Source: Terebella lapidaria
Lineage: Eukaryota; Annelida; Polychaeta; Terebellida; Terebellidae
Assembly (NCBI GenBank): GCA_949152475.1
Contig: OX424569.1
Location: 31,417,950-31,481,949, forward strand
Length of the DNA stretch: 64,000 nucleotides
Direction: 5' to 3'
A program made the position numbers and the translations under genes. Position 1 is the first letter of the stretch; every line of letters starts with the position of its first letter. Under the pieces are notes generated by a model, which made no database searches, was not told the DNA's origin, and saw only the letters and a program-made list of their open reading frames with translations. Shown in pieces: positions 49,553-59,939 of the stretch.

Positions 49553-49870
49553 ATCATAATCGGTCTGTCTTCCCGTCTGTTAATCCGTCTGTCTGTTCGC
49601 TTGCATAACATTAAGAGGAATGATCCAATCGAGATGAAATTCCAGGAAATTGAGCAGTGCCTGTGTGACTCAAGACCATATTCTGAAACCAGTTTTCAAT
49701 CTTTTAAGAACGTTTTCGTTCAGGAGATATGCCCTGATGATGGAAACGATACTGTGGAGTCATGCAGCTTAAATTCAAATGACAAGGCCCATTCCCCCAA
49801 ATGGCCGATGGCCGTACGACCAAAATTCCCTATCGTCGCCCAAGCTAGAAAATGTAAGGATCGTCACTCA
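49553..49870 (+). mobile_element. Degenerate family-B-like copy
   Basis: GGTCTGTCTTCCCGTCTG and a (GTCTGT)n tract are followed by AATGATCCAATCGAGATGAAATT and ATGGCCGTACGACC, in the same order as family B. Confidence 0.6.
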
Positions 49871-52789
49871 TTTCAGAAACTTTTAAAATCTACGCGACGA
49901 AGATTTGACTATATTATATGCATTTTAAAAAATTTCGCAACCTACACAATTATCATCTGTACAAGCAAAACGTATACCGGCTTGAAGTTTTATCGCACTT
50001 GTGACCAACAAGTTTTAGTCTCTCCTGACTAGATTTATAGGCACTTGAACTTCCGCTCCTGTGGTAAAGTCATATGATTTATTGTTCACAACAGTCGCTC
50101 TCACTGTAGCCCAGTAGCCACTACACAGTAAGTGAGCACCTACATGTACACTTGTCCATATGTCAATAAACTACTATTATGGTTTCTGTCGCAACATCTA
50201 TTTCCTGGCGGAGGTTTACAGGTGGAAAACACTCTGCTAGTTAATTTATATACATGTACTTAGTCACTGATACAAATTCAACTGATTATTGTAACTGCTA
50301 TGGGTATCTACAACATGTTTAATTTCATCTGTCATGGTTTATGATTGTTTTGTTTTGTTTTCAAAGAGAGGGATAGGTTTTTTCGATTAACACGCTAATT
50401 ATACACTACTTGGCATTCAAATTAGGACCATCATTGGAAGCTGAATATCTTTTACAGTATCAAATGTGAATATTTATAAGTTGTCTAGGGAAAAATAAAA
50501 AAAAGGTAATAATCGTACTGATAATCAAACGTAATCAAAATAATCAAACGTAGTCATATTATCACTATTAGTATTTGTAAGTAATCATTTTACACATCAA
50601 AATATTCCTGCGCTCGCATCTGGGTTTTACCTATCCATATCAGCAGATATTTCGTAACTGAAGCAGGGATGCTTCAACTAAGATTGGACTGGTTCCTGTT
50701 CCAAGCTTTCAATATCGCTTGATTCAGGTCGTAATTCTTCATTGTTCTAGCCCTTGGACTGATTTCAGACTTTTGCGAACATTTTCTCAAAATATTTCAA
50801 GTAAGTTTTTCCCCAAGAATGCACAAGAATCCCCCACTGGTTCCTACGGAGCCCCTTATAGAACATGACAAGAAAAATACTAAACCGTTCCCTCAAGTCA
50901 TACAGTAGATCGTTCGTTCAATATATAATACCGTTCACACGGTTTGACGATGTTCACCCAATATACTTGACCATTCGAACTAATGGTTTGATAAAAAAAA
51001 TGTGAACGATTTAATGAATTGAATGAGTGATTTGATAAATTGAATGAATGATTTAATTAATTGAGTGAACTGTTTATTAAATCGTTATCTCAGCTTAAAA
51101 AAACCTTTCACACAATATACTATACAAACAGAGGGAAATGTTCAATATACATGTGTGACCTTGACGGACTGATTTGTATACGTGTGTGAATGTGTGTACG
51201 AATGTTTGTGGTGAATGATATAACTCGTGAATAAATTCATTACCTCATTCATTAGATTAACATGTACTAATAACCGTCCCATATGTATTACATAAGCGAT
51301 ATATTACATTATATTATTGAAGCGAACTATTCCATTCTGATTGCATAAATATACTCCACTTGTACAAATATCAGAGCGAGGTCATTTGTAAATGAAATCT
51401 GTTATTGCTACGCTTACTACTTGTGTTTTGCCGGGGCATCAGTTGTAAAAGGCTCCACACCGAGACCGTCAAAACCGAGTGATTTCCTTTATCTGTGCAG
51501 AGCAAATGAAATGAGCATGTGACGAATTCACTATTATATTACTGGCCACTGATGTAAATCTCAGAACAGAAGAGGTCCAAAGTTCGAGAAATAACACTCA
51601 TGGCCTCAGGAGTTCAAAAGGAGCCTGTAAGCAATATAAAGTATCAAAGAAAAGTGATAGCAGACACCCATAAAAGATGTTATGGGTTTCTGGTGATAGT
51701 GATATATAAACATGGAAACAATACCCAAGTATAAAGTATCCGAGCAAACAAAACCGAGTCCATTATCCAATCTCAAAGTCCAGTGTCGGGCAAAATCGGG
51801 AAAATTCAAATGGAATTTCATGAACTCCCATATATGGCCATAAAGGGGTGAAATCAGGTGTTCCGGAAAGAGTGAGCATTTCCTGCCCCACATGTGGCAC
51901 CCGTCATGAATTCCAAAACATTAACATGCAAAAAGGTCTTGTTGCATACTTGTAACAGATTTTGTGTACTTATCAACCAGATTGTGATGACGTACATAGA
52001 ATTTCTTGAAAGCAGCTATTAGTCTTGGTAAAACATATCCCTGTCGCAGCAGTTTAGAGGCTAGCTGGGAACTTCTGTGAACAAAGTTCTCATACTTGCA
52101 ACTAGCTCTGGAATAGCGTATGAGTTGTGAGACAAACACGCCATATGTTGGCGACATAGGAATGTTGCTGCTTAGAAAAGGGGAATTGACTATGGAAAAA
52201 TTGAAATCATTAATGAGTTTATTCAAAACACATAATTTGTAGTATATTCTAATGTGCGTATAGGTATATTGTCAGAGTGTCATATCATAAGTTCTCGAAT
52301 TTTCAAAACCATATTTCGAATCAAATTTCAAGCCATGTCGCCTGTGAAGAAATAATTATCTGGAGACTCCTGACCATAAAACGAAGGAAGTTGTCAGTTC
52401 TAATGCCGAATTGCTAGGAAGATACAACTTATGTGCAAATTATTTCATTCGAAAGATGAAAATTACATTTGGCTGTATGGTTTTATGGTTTTAGCAGAAT
52501 TTTTTTTTTCCTTTTTTTTTCTTTTTTTTTTTCCTTTTTTTCCGCCGTTTTGGTTTCCGACCGATAACTTTAGTTTGCCTCGATGTATCTTCGCTAAATT
52601 TTCAGCATTGGTCAGACATATTATGTGGAAGAACCCTACTGTTTTTCAGCCGGATCCGAGGTCCGTGAGGTCCGTGAGGATGAAATCAATGTTGTTTTTT
52701 GGACTTTGTTTCCGCACGATAACTCAAAAAGTCTGTAGGCAATGGCTGGAAGAACACTATTGATTTTGGGATCAATCCGTCAAACGACC
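49871..52789. other. Mostly unassigned DNA; repeat copy at 51709-51918
   Basis: 51709-51918 is the second copy of the 210-bp repeat at 20109-20318, in direct orientation. At 50990-51070 GAATGA/TTTAAT words form a short AT-rich array. Poly-T tracts lie at 52500-52545. No gene recognised. Confidence 0.45.
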
Positions 52790-53620
52790 TTTGACCTAGA
52801 GGTCGGAATAGTTTTCGCCCAGCCATCCTTGGGCTTCCCTGCATATCTTGGAAACGGTGCGTCGTAGAGCGAAACGGACGTTATTTTCCGACTCGTCGCC
52901 CTAGACAAACATGTCTAAGGGGTATTACGGATGACCTTTGACCTTGACCTTGAATTTCTCTGCCGAGTCGGCATTTTTTGTTTTCATCGATATCTCGGAA
53001 ACGGTGCGTCGTAGAGCGAAGCGGACGTTATTTTCGGACTCATGGCACTAGACAAACATGTCTAAGGGGTATTATGGATGAACTTTGACCTTGACCTGAA
53101 ATTTTTTCGCCGAGTCGGCATTTTTCGTTTTCGTCGATATCTCGGAAACGGTGTGTCGTAGAGCGAAACGGACGTTATTTTCGGACTCGTCGCCCTAGAC
53201 AAACATGTCTATAGGGTATTAAGGATGACCTTCTACCTTGACCTTGAATTTTTCTGCCGAGTCGGCATTTATCGTTTTCGTCGATATTCGGAAACGGTGC
53301 GTCGTAGAGCGAAACTGACGTTATTTTCGGGCTCGTTGCCTTAGACAAACATGTCAGAGGGGTATTATGGATGAACTTTGACCTTGACCTGAAATTTTTC
53401 TCCCGAGTCGGCATTTTTCGTTTTGGTCGATATCTTGGAAACGGTGCGTCGTAGAGCGAAACGGACGTTGTTTTCGGACTCGTTGCGCTAGACAAACATT
53501 TCTGATGGGTAATAAGGATGAACTTTGATCTTGACCTTGATTTTTTCTGCCGAGTCTGGTTTTTTTCATTTTCTTCGATATCTTTGAAACAGTGTGTCGA
53601 AGAGCCCATGGTAAACATGT
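52790..53620 (+). repeat. 147-bp tandem array (about six units)
   Basis: GGAAACGGTG and its variants begin at about 52850, 52997, 53144, 53290, 53437 and 53584, a period of 146-147 bp. Units also share GCGTCGTAGAGCGAAACGG, TAGACAAACATGTCT and GACCTTGACCTTGA. Divergence between units is modest and rises in the last one. Confidence 0.85.
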
Positions 53621-53639
53621 TATAAATATCATAAATTAG

Positions 53640-54330
53640 TCTTAACACCGAAATGCCTCCAAGGCATCTTTAGGTCTTGACGTCTAGTTACATTTGGGTT
53701 TGCATGTTTCTGCGTCTGTTTGTCTCCCCGTCTGTCAGTGCGCATAACTCGAAGAAGAATGATCTGATCTGGTTGAAATATATGTCTTGATCATATGTGT
53801 CTTGAAATATATGTCTTGAAACATATGTCTTGATCATGTAAACGATACTATGAAATTATACAGCTTAAAGTCAAATTACAAGGCCAAATTCGTCGAAAAG
53901 GTCAAAAGCGAAAAATTGCGATAACTCCCTTTATATTCATGATTAATCAACCCTATTAATTATTCTATGGCCCACTCCATATCATTTGCTATGTGACGGA
54001 TGGTCGTTTCTCCAATTCTCCATTATCGCCCAAGGTCACCAGCTTGAATCACTGATTTGTGATGTTTCCAGTGGTTGTAATTCCAAAACCACTGACGATA
54101 TTCAAACTAATATTGAACCTAATGTACATGTATGAAGCATAGTTTTGAGAAAGCTTGCAAAGTTTGGGAGGTCAGTGTCAAGAATTCCGATCATGGTTGA
54201 GAATTTGGTAAAAATCGAAATATCGTGTAATTAATTCAATTTTTGTTATGATTTTTATGTTTTACTATGGCAAATCTCCACCATATGGCCGATGATCGTC
54301 CCTATTATTGCCCGAGGTCGGAAATGTACA
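53640..54330 (+). mobile_element. Hairpin-capped family-C element, B-like interior
   Basis: The small hairpin ATGCCT-CC-AAGGCAT at about 53650 is followed by TTTCTGCGTCTGTTTGTCTC and GTCTGTCAGTGCGCATAACTC, then GAATGATCTGATCTGG. Downstream are ATGGCCCACTCC and CTCCATTATCGCCC, as in the 339-bp unit of family B. Confidence 0.55.
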
Positions 54331-54422
54331 CAATTGTACATTTTGCCAAAACTCTCCCGCTCGCCTTTTTGATATGCATTTTGAATTTTTACATTGCTTG
54401 TCACTTTTTCCTTCACTCTTAG

Positions 54423-54632
54423 CCATGGAAGACTTGGGCAGCACTGGAAGGAGCAATCATAGAACTCAAACATCAGTTGGCAGAAGGCAGTGCTTCTGCA
54501 GGTCCGCAACACGCCACCACGGCCACAATGACATCCACTGAACGGGCGTCTTGTTCAACTACGATAGACTCCGGAGACATCACCACCAGTTGCTACTCGC
54601 AAAAATCGCGGTTCTACAAACCACGTTCTTGA
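54423..54632 (+). CDS. Candidate terminal exon of an unrecognised gene
   Basis: A pyrimidine-rich acceptor (CTTTTTCCTTCACTCTTAG) ends at 54422. The frame starting at 54423 runs 69 codons to a TGA at 54630-54632. It opens PWKTWAALEGAIIELKHQLA, a short amphipathic helix or coiled coil, then a Ser/Thr-rich tail ending KSRFYKPRS. An AATAAA at 54771-54776 is well placed as a polyadenylation signal. Acceptor, open frame, stop and signal together look like a last exon, but no upstream partner exon is found in this window and no family is recognised. Confidence 0.35.
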   Translation, partial: PWKTWAALEGAIIELKHQLAEGSASAGPQHATTATMTSTERASCSTTIDSGDITTSCYSQKSRFYKPRS

Positions 54633-54779
54633 CGAGGTTTCCCGCCAGGCGACGCTCATACAGCGACCGCAATGACAGACTCTACTACAGGTAGAACCTA
54701 CGAACTAGTTAACTGTAAATTGTCACATTTGGCACCGTATCGTTCCGGGGGCATACAATTTCTAAATAGTAATAAATAC

Positions 54780-56300
54780 GCTTATTCGTTTTGAAAATGA
54801 TGTTGTTTTGCCGACTTGCAATTCACCAGGAAGCTAATTATTTTTTTTTTCATTACATAGAATAATTAAACGAATCTATGAGCTTACCAACGTATAGGAA
54901 TAATTATTAATGTTACATCCAAAATGACTTACCAGTTGATCAGAGACATCCGTCAACTGGTAAAATAATGTTATTTCCTGTGCAAGTTTCCAATCTCAAA
55001 TGGACATCACCTGGCGAACATAGCATCCGCTATAAGATATATGAACGCCTTGTGTTTGGAATCATGTTTTCCCTCTTGCACCCCCCCCCCCCCCAACCTC
55101 GAGTATTGTTCGTCGACTTTCTTAACTTTGGTCTACATCAGAGTAATTTCTCAGCTGGAAAAAAATGGGCTCAAGTATAATATGCTTTGCTCTGATACTA
55201 CTCGCCACTAAATGAATGGCAGGTAATCAGTCTATCGCCTTTTAATCTTAACTGAATACCCCCACGTTGGCCAAAATATGTCCAACATTCTTCGATTATT
55301 GCAAAGCTTCGGTTTCGATATAGCATGGAAAATAAGTCTTACTCTTTACACTTAATGGATACTTCTATTGTTCGCGAGAGGTCATCATTTGAAAATCATG
55401 CCATATTATTAAGCTAAGTGACATCGATTCGTTCTTTTGGGTGAATAATGACCTCTCGTGGACAATAGATTTATCCAGAGCCATGTGAGCGAGGCCTAGG
55501 CCACTATGAAACGAATGCCCGTCGAGGAGAATACAGAATCTAATCATCCTGGAACTTGATATTATAGTATAACTGGTAGGCCTTTTACAATACTAGGATA
55601 AATACCAGTGACAAGTTCAGAAATCTTCTTGAACGGCAGTCTGCGGCCCCGATTCACTGATACAGCTGCAATCAGCAGCAGCGGTGGTTATTCTGGTTCG
55701 TTATTCTCAAGGATAGGCGTGTTTCTGAATTATCGTTTGTCCAAGGTTACAGGCAGGTTTCGATTTTCTTTATATTGTCAAACGGAGCACCAGTATGCTA
55801 TATTGTTGGAAATCACAGTTCTCGTCAAAATGCACGAGTAGTAGTGCAGGAAGGATCTTTTGTAGGTTGTATGCTTGTAGGACAAGATAAAATAAGCTTC
55901 CATTGGGCGGGAGCACAACTGAGTAAATCGGCCCTTTATTTTGACGTTTGTTTGTCGACGTATTCGCCAGGTGTCAGTCAAGTGCTCAAAGCGAACAATC
56001 TATTCCTACAACGTATGCTGGTTTGTTTTTAATACTTCAGAAGTCATATACAAGGCTTTCACATACAAAGTTTATTCGGAGATTTCGGAGAATTTTTAAA
56101 CAAGTATTTTACAGCAAAACCTTACAATGGAAGTGAATGTGATTCTTATTGGAGAAAAAAAAAAACCAGCGAGCACGGGAGATTATGGAAGCTTTAATCA
56201 GTAGGGGCAGCACAAAATACTAGTAAATTACGGCTATATTCCCCAGCTGGCAGCACTTACTTAGCGATCATTACACTAGCCACTCAAAGCAGCTCAAATA
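54780..56300. other. Unassigned DNA with one family-R copy
   Basis: A partial family-R copy is at about 55195-55262 (GATACTACTCGCCACTAAATG). A run of 14 C lies at about 55080. No gene recognised. Confidence 0.4.
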
Positions 56301-56306
56301 CTGCTC

Positions 56307-57607
56307 CCTCGTCTACTGCTACTCGTCCAATGAAAAAGAGGACCATTTAATCCGTCTCGCACCATTTTAGTCCTTATTTAATAGAAGAAGGCTTCTGGGC
56401 CCAAGTATCATATCTTGCTCTTTCGTCTATACGTCTATATTCCAATAACACAGGGAGGAACCGTTTGTCTGATTCTATGTGCATTTGCCTGATTCTATGG
56501 GCAAAAAGTCTGATTCTATGAGCAAATTGTCTGATTCTATGGGCAAATAAGCAAGTAAGCTGCGGGGCACCTGTAAAACATGCTGGATCGACGGCTAATT
56601 TCTCAACACAATCTGATGGTATATGTTTTATTTACTTCCTAAATCATTGCAGAATATGATTCATGTTCAGTTTCTTATGTGGTTTTCACCACTCTTCATA
56701 TATCTGTCGAACAAAAGTGGAACGGCTAGGCAGTGGAGCAGTTGGCCATCATAAATCACCAAAGGCAAAGCGCTTCCAGTTACTTACCAGGATATCTTGA
56801 CCACAATTGCAAGACAATTATTCCAGTTAACATTTTGATTGTTCCTGGATATGAAGTCAGCTACGTAATCCAACAAAATTGGACATAGAATAAAAATAAC
56901 AGAAACAAACCTGATTCTATGGGTAGGGTGTTCTTCTTCGAACTTCTCGATGCTGATCCTGAATAAATATAGTTCTGTTTCTGGGAGAAGGTCAATAACA
57001 TGGATGACAGATCGTAGCCCATAGTTCCATGGTTATCAAATAAACCTACCCATAGAATCAGGTTTGTTCCCATAGAATCAGGTTTTGTTTTCTGTTATTT
57101 TTAATCTATGATCAATTTTGTTTGATTAGGTAGCTGATTTCACATCTAGGAACAATCAGAATGTCAACTGGACTAATTTTTGTCCAGATACTCAGATAGG
57201 TTAGTGTGAACGCTTTGCAGTTGGTGATTTATTATGGATAACCGCTCCACCACCTGGCCGTTCCACTTTTGTGCGACAAATGTATGAACAACGGCGAACA
57301 CTGCATAAGAAACAGAACATAATCCATATTCTGCAATGATTTATGGAGTAAACATATGCCATCAGATTGTGTTGAGAAATTTGTCTTTGGTCCAGCATGT
57401 TTTACTGGTGCCCCACCGCTTACTTGCCCATAGAATCAGACAATTTGCTCATAGAATCAGACTTTTTGCCCATAGAATCAGAATAATGCACATATAATCA
57501 GACAAACGGTTCACCCTGTGAATAAGGATTAAAAAGGTGACAGACGGAATAAATGGTATTCATTCAGTGGGTGACTAGTATTAAGCGTAAGATACTTGGG
57601 CCGGCTT
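56307..57607. repeat. Family-R pair interrupted by a foldback element
   Basis: A plus-type copy (about 56307-56400) faces a minus-type copy. The minus-type copy begins CTATATTCCAATAA at 56448 and resumes AATAAGGATTAAAAAGGTG at 57521, the gap being the element 56449-57520. Confidence 0.75.
56449..57520. mobile_element. 1,072-bp foldback element, 5-bp target duplication
   Basis: Terminal repeats CACAGGG...CCCTGTG continue as AACCGTTTGTCTGATT on each side. The two arms (each about 500 bp) are long imperfect reverse complements, rich in TCTGATTCTATGGGCA words. AATAA is duplicated at 56444-56448 and 57521-57525. Uninterrupted family-R copies (about 22350, 57700) show the empty site. Superfamily not settled. 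Confidence 0.8.
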
Positions 57608-57644
57608 CTGGAGTCACTCATTCGAGGGGCCCATATTGACACAC

Positions 57645-57760
57645 TGCGCCTTAATACTACTCGTCCACTAAATGAATGTCATTCAATCCGTCTGTCACCT
57701 TTTTAATCCTAATTGAATATAGAGAAAGGCGCAGTGTATGGAACTTGGACCATTCGAGGC
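57645..57760 (+). repeat. Family-R copy, uninterrupted
   Basis: From ACTGCGCCTTAATACTACTC to CAGTGTATGGAACTTGG; ends are partly inverted (ACTGCGCC / GGCGCAGT). Confidence 0.8.
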
Positions 57761-58231
57761 ATTGGACGATAGCTGTCTGCTTGTGATTTACAAACAACTC
57801 CCTATCAACCCTGCTGTTTGAATTTATTCAGCAAAATTGTCAAATTTTGCATAAAAGTGCAAATATTAGGAAATACAAGGGTTACACAAATAAGCGAACG
57901 AAAACACTCATTTCCGGTCTTTAGATTTAGAACAGCCGGTAACAACAATTCGGGTAAATATAAAATGAGCATTTACTTTGGCCTTGATCTCAACTCTGTC
58001 GAATGAGGTTTGCATCTGGGCTTTGTGTGTCACCTTGTATTTCGAGTTATTTCATCTTGTTTTTCGAATTGAGTCTTAAAAGTGTTTTTTCCCAACTCAG
58101 TCTTCGATTCAATCAGGCACTCACAGAAAAAAGATGGCAATTTTACTCTACGTGGTTATAAGTGTCCTAATAACATATCACAAAACGATCCAAATAAAGG
58201 ACAACAATCACAGGTACCTATGGTGAAAAAA

Positions 58232-58700
58232 TTAGCCTAAAGGCTAAGAATGGTTACCGGACAATGTATGTTTTATATTTTGGATATAAGTCCTTTTGTC
58301 ACGTGACCTTAAACATAAAGTCATTGGTCAAATTGAAGGTCACAGATATTCAGCATATATCATTTCCTGTATGTCCACAATTGATTCTCGAGTTGTAAAG
58401 TTGATGATAAGCGACATCATAGCCAATTTGTGTTCTGACCTTAAAAATAAGGTCAAAGTTCAAGGTAATGAGAATAGTCAGCATACACATTTACAGGGGT
58501 ACGAATGAGGAGTATTATGCATCAATTAGCAAAAAAAAATCCTCTGAACAGATTTTGAGAAAAAGACCGTCAAAGTCCAAACTTTTTTTTTCAAAAAAAA
58601 ATTGGAGAAAAATACAAAAGTAAAAAAAAAATACCCCCCACTTGAAATAGTTTTTGGCATTTTGGTGCAAAATTTCAGAAAGATTCGGAGCTGATAAAAA
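58232..58700 (-). mobile_element. Hairpin-capped element, family A, copy 4 (truncated)
   Basis: Starts TTAGCCTAAAGGCTAAG...GGTTACCGGACA, as in 2047 onward, and holds GACCTTAAA and AAGGTCA words. The hairpin-bearing far end is absent. Confidence 0.7.
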
Positions 58701-58740
58701 CATATGTGGCTAGACCAAACAAGAAGGTTCCCTTCATCAG

Positions 58741-59939
58741 CCATGTCCCGGTATCGTCGCCAAACGCCAATTGCGAAAGCCGACCTTACATGGCCTCTGC
58801 GTACTTGATAGGTAACTTGACAACCAGAACATGAGTTTGCCCAATAAACGTACGCTTTGTATTTTTTAACTTTGAGTCATTTTGGTTCACTTTTTCCCAT
58901 CATTATAGGAGTTGTGTTCATAAGTACACTCAAAATATTTCAAGACAGAACTTTTGACACATTCGAAAGATATAGGCACATTCAGGTGTGAAATTATATA
59001 TTGTGATTTGGGTGACAACACTGAATATGACATTCGATTACAATAAAAGTTGAAAGGGCCATTTTAATAAGGACAACTACCATTTATGGACTTAGTTTAC
59101 ACGGTACATTCCACTGTAAGTTTTTTATCTCTTGGGTTAAATTTACAATTCATTATTTTCACCTTTTGGGACACACTGGAACGATTGTCTTAGTAATTGC
59201 TTCGATCTTTTTTATTTGGTGAAACCAATTTTTTAGAACAAATTTTGTCGTGAGAGCTGCCCCAGGAAACATATGCCGGTTTGTGTTGTAGTTGATGGAG
59301 ACTGCAGTAAGCTGTGAAAAAGAAAACACAATTTCACCATGAATGCATATATGGCATGCTTCAATCTGCCTGATCGAGCCTATGATCAGTGTAGTTTACG
59401 ATTTCTGAATACATCATGTTCCACTATGTATTCGCACAGGTATATTTTTTTTTGTAAATCGTCATCGAAATATGGTGACGGAAGATTTTAGTCGACGTTG
59501 TTACCTATGTTCCAAGTTTCACCACGATCGTCATTGGGGTAGCTCAGAGGTCTGGTTGGGCCGGGATCGGCAATTTCTCGTCAAACTCATCATCAAGCAG
59601 TAAGATTGTTTCGGGATGGGCTTGGTCCAAGTCACCAGGAGCGAGTGACCCCGTCCTTCTTCGCGTCTTCCCATACAAATGGCCTGGGAGAGAAACCACA
59701 AAAGTCCGATCACCGGTTGATCAAGTATGTTATATAATTTGGTATTTGACGTGTTAGAACTAATACGTAATCAGTTTTAGGGCTTACATTAGAACATGAG
59801 GAAAATTATAGGATGATTAATTCTCATGATCATCATTGTTGTGGGAAAGAGTGCATATTCATGTATTATCCATTATATTGAAGAACGAACAGTGCACATG
59901 CAGTTCCCTAAAAAAACATTTATTGTTAAATTCCCTATT
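58741..59939. other. Unassigned intergenic DNA
   Basis: No gene or repeat recognised. Confidence 0.4.

Noticed and set aside
49601-50032. 143-codon plus-strand open frame
   Set aside because: Overlaps a degenerate family-B-like repeat; peptide has no recognisable pattern.
59535-59640. Possible tRNA-derived SINE head (TAGCTCAGAGGTCTGG resembles an A box)
   Set aside because: No convincing B box at the usual distance; the nearest candidate (TGGTCCAAGTCACC) is degenerate and too far away, and no second copy is seen.
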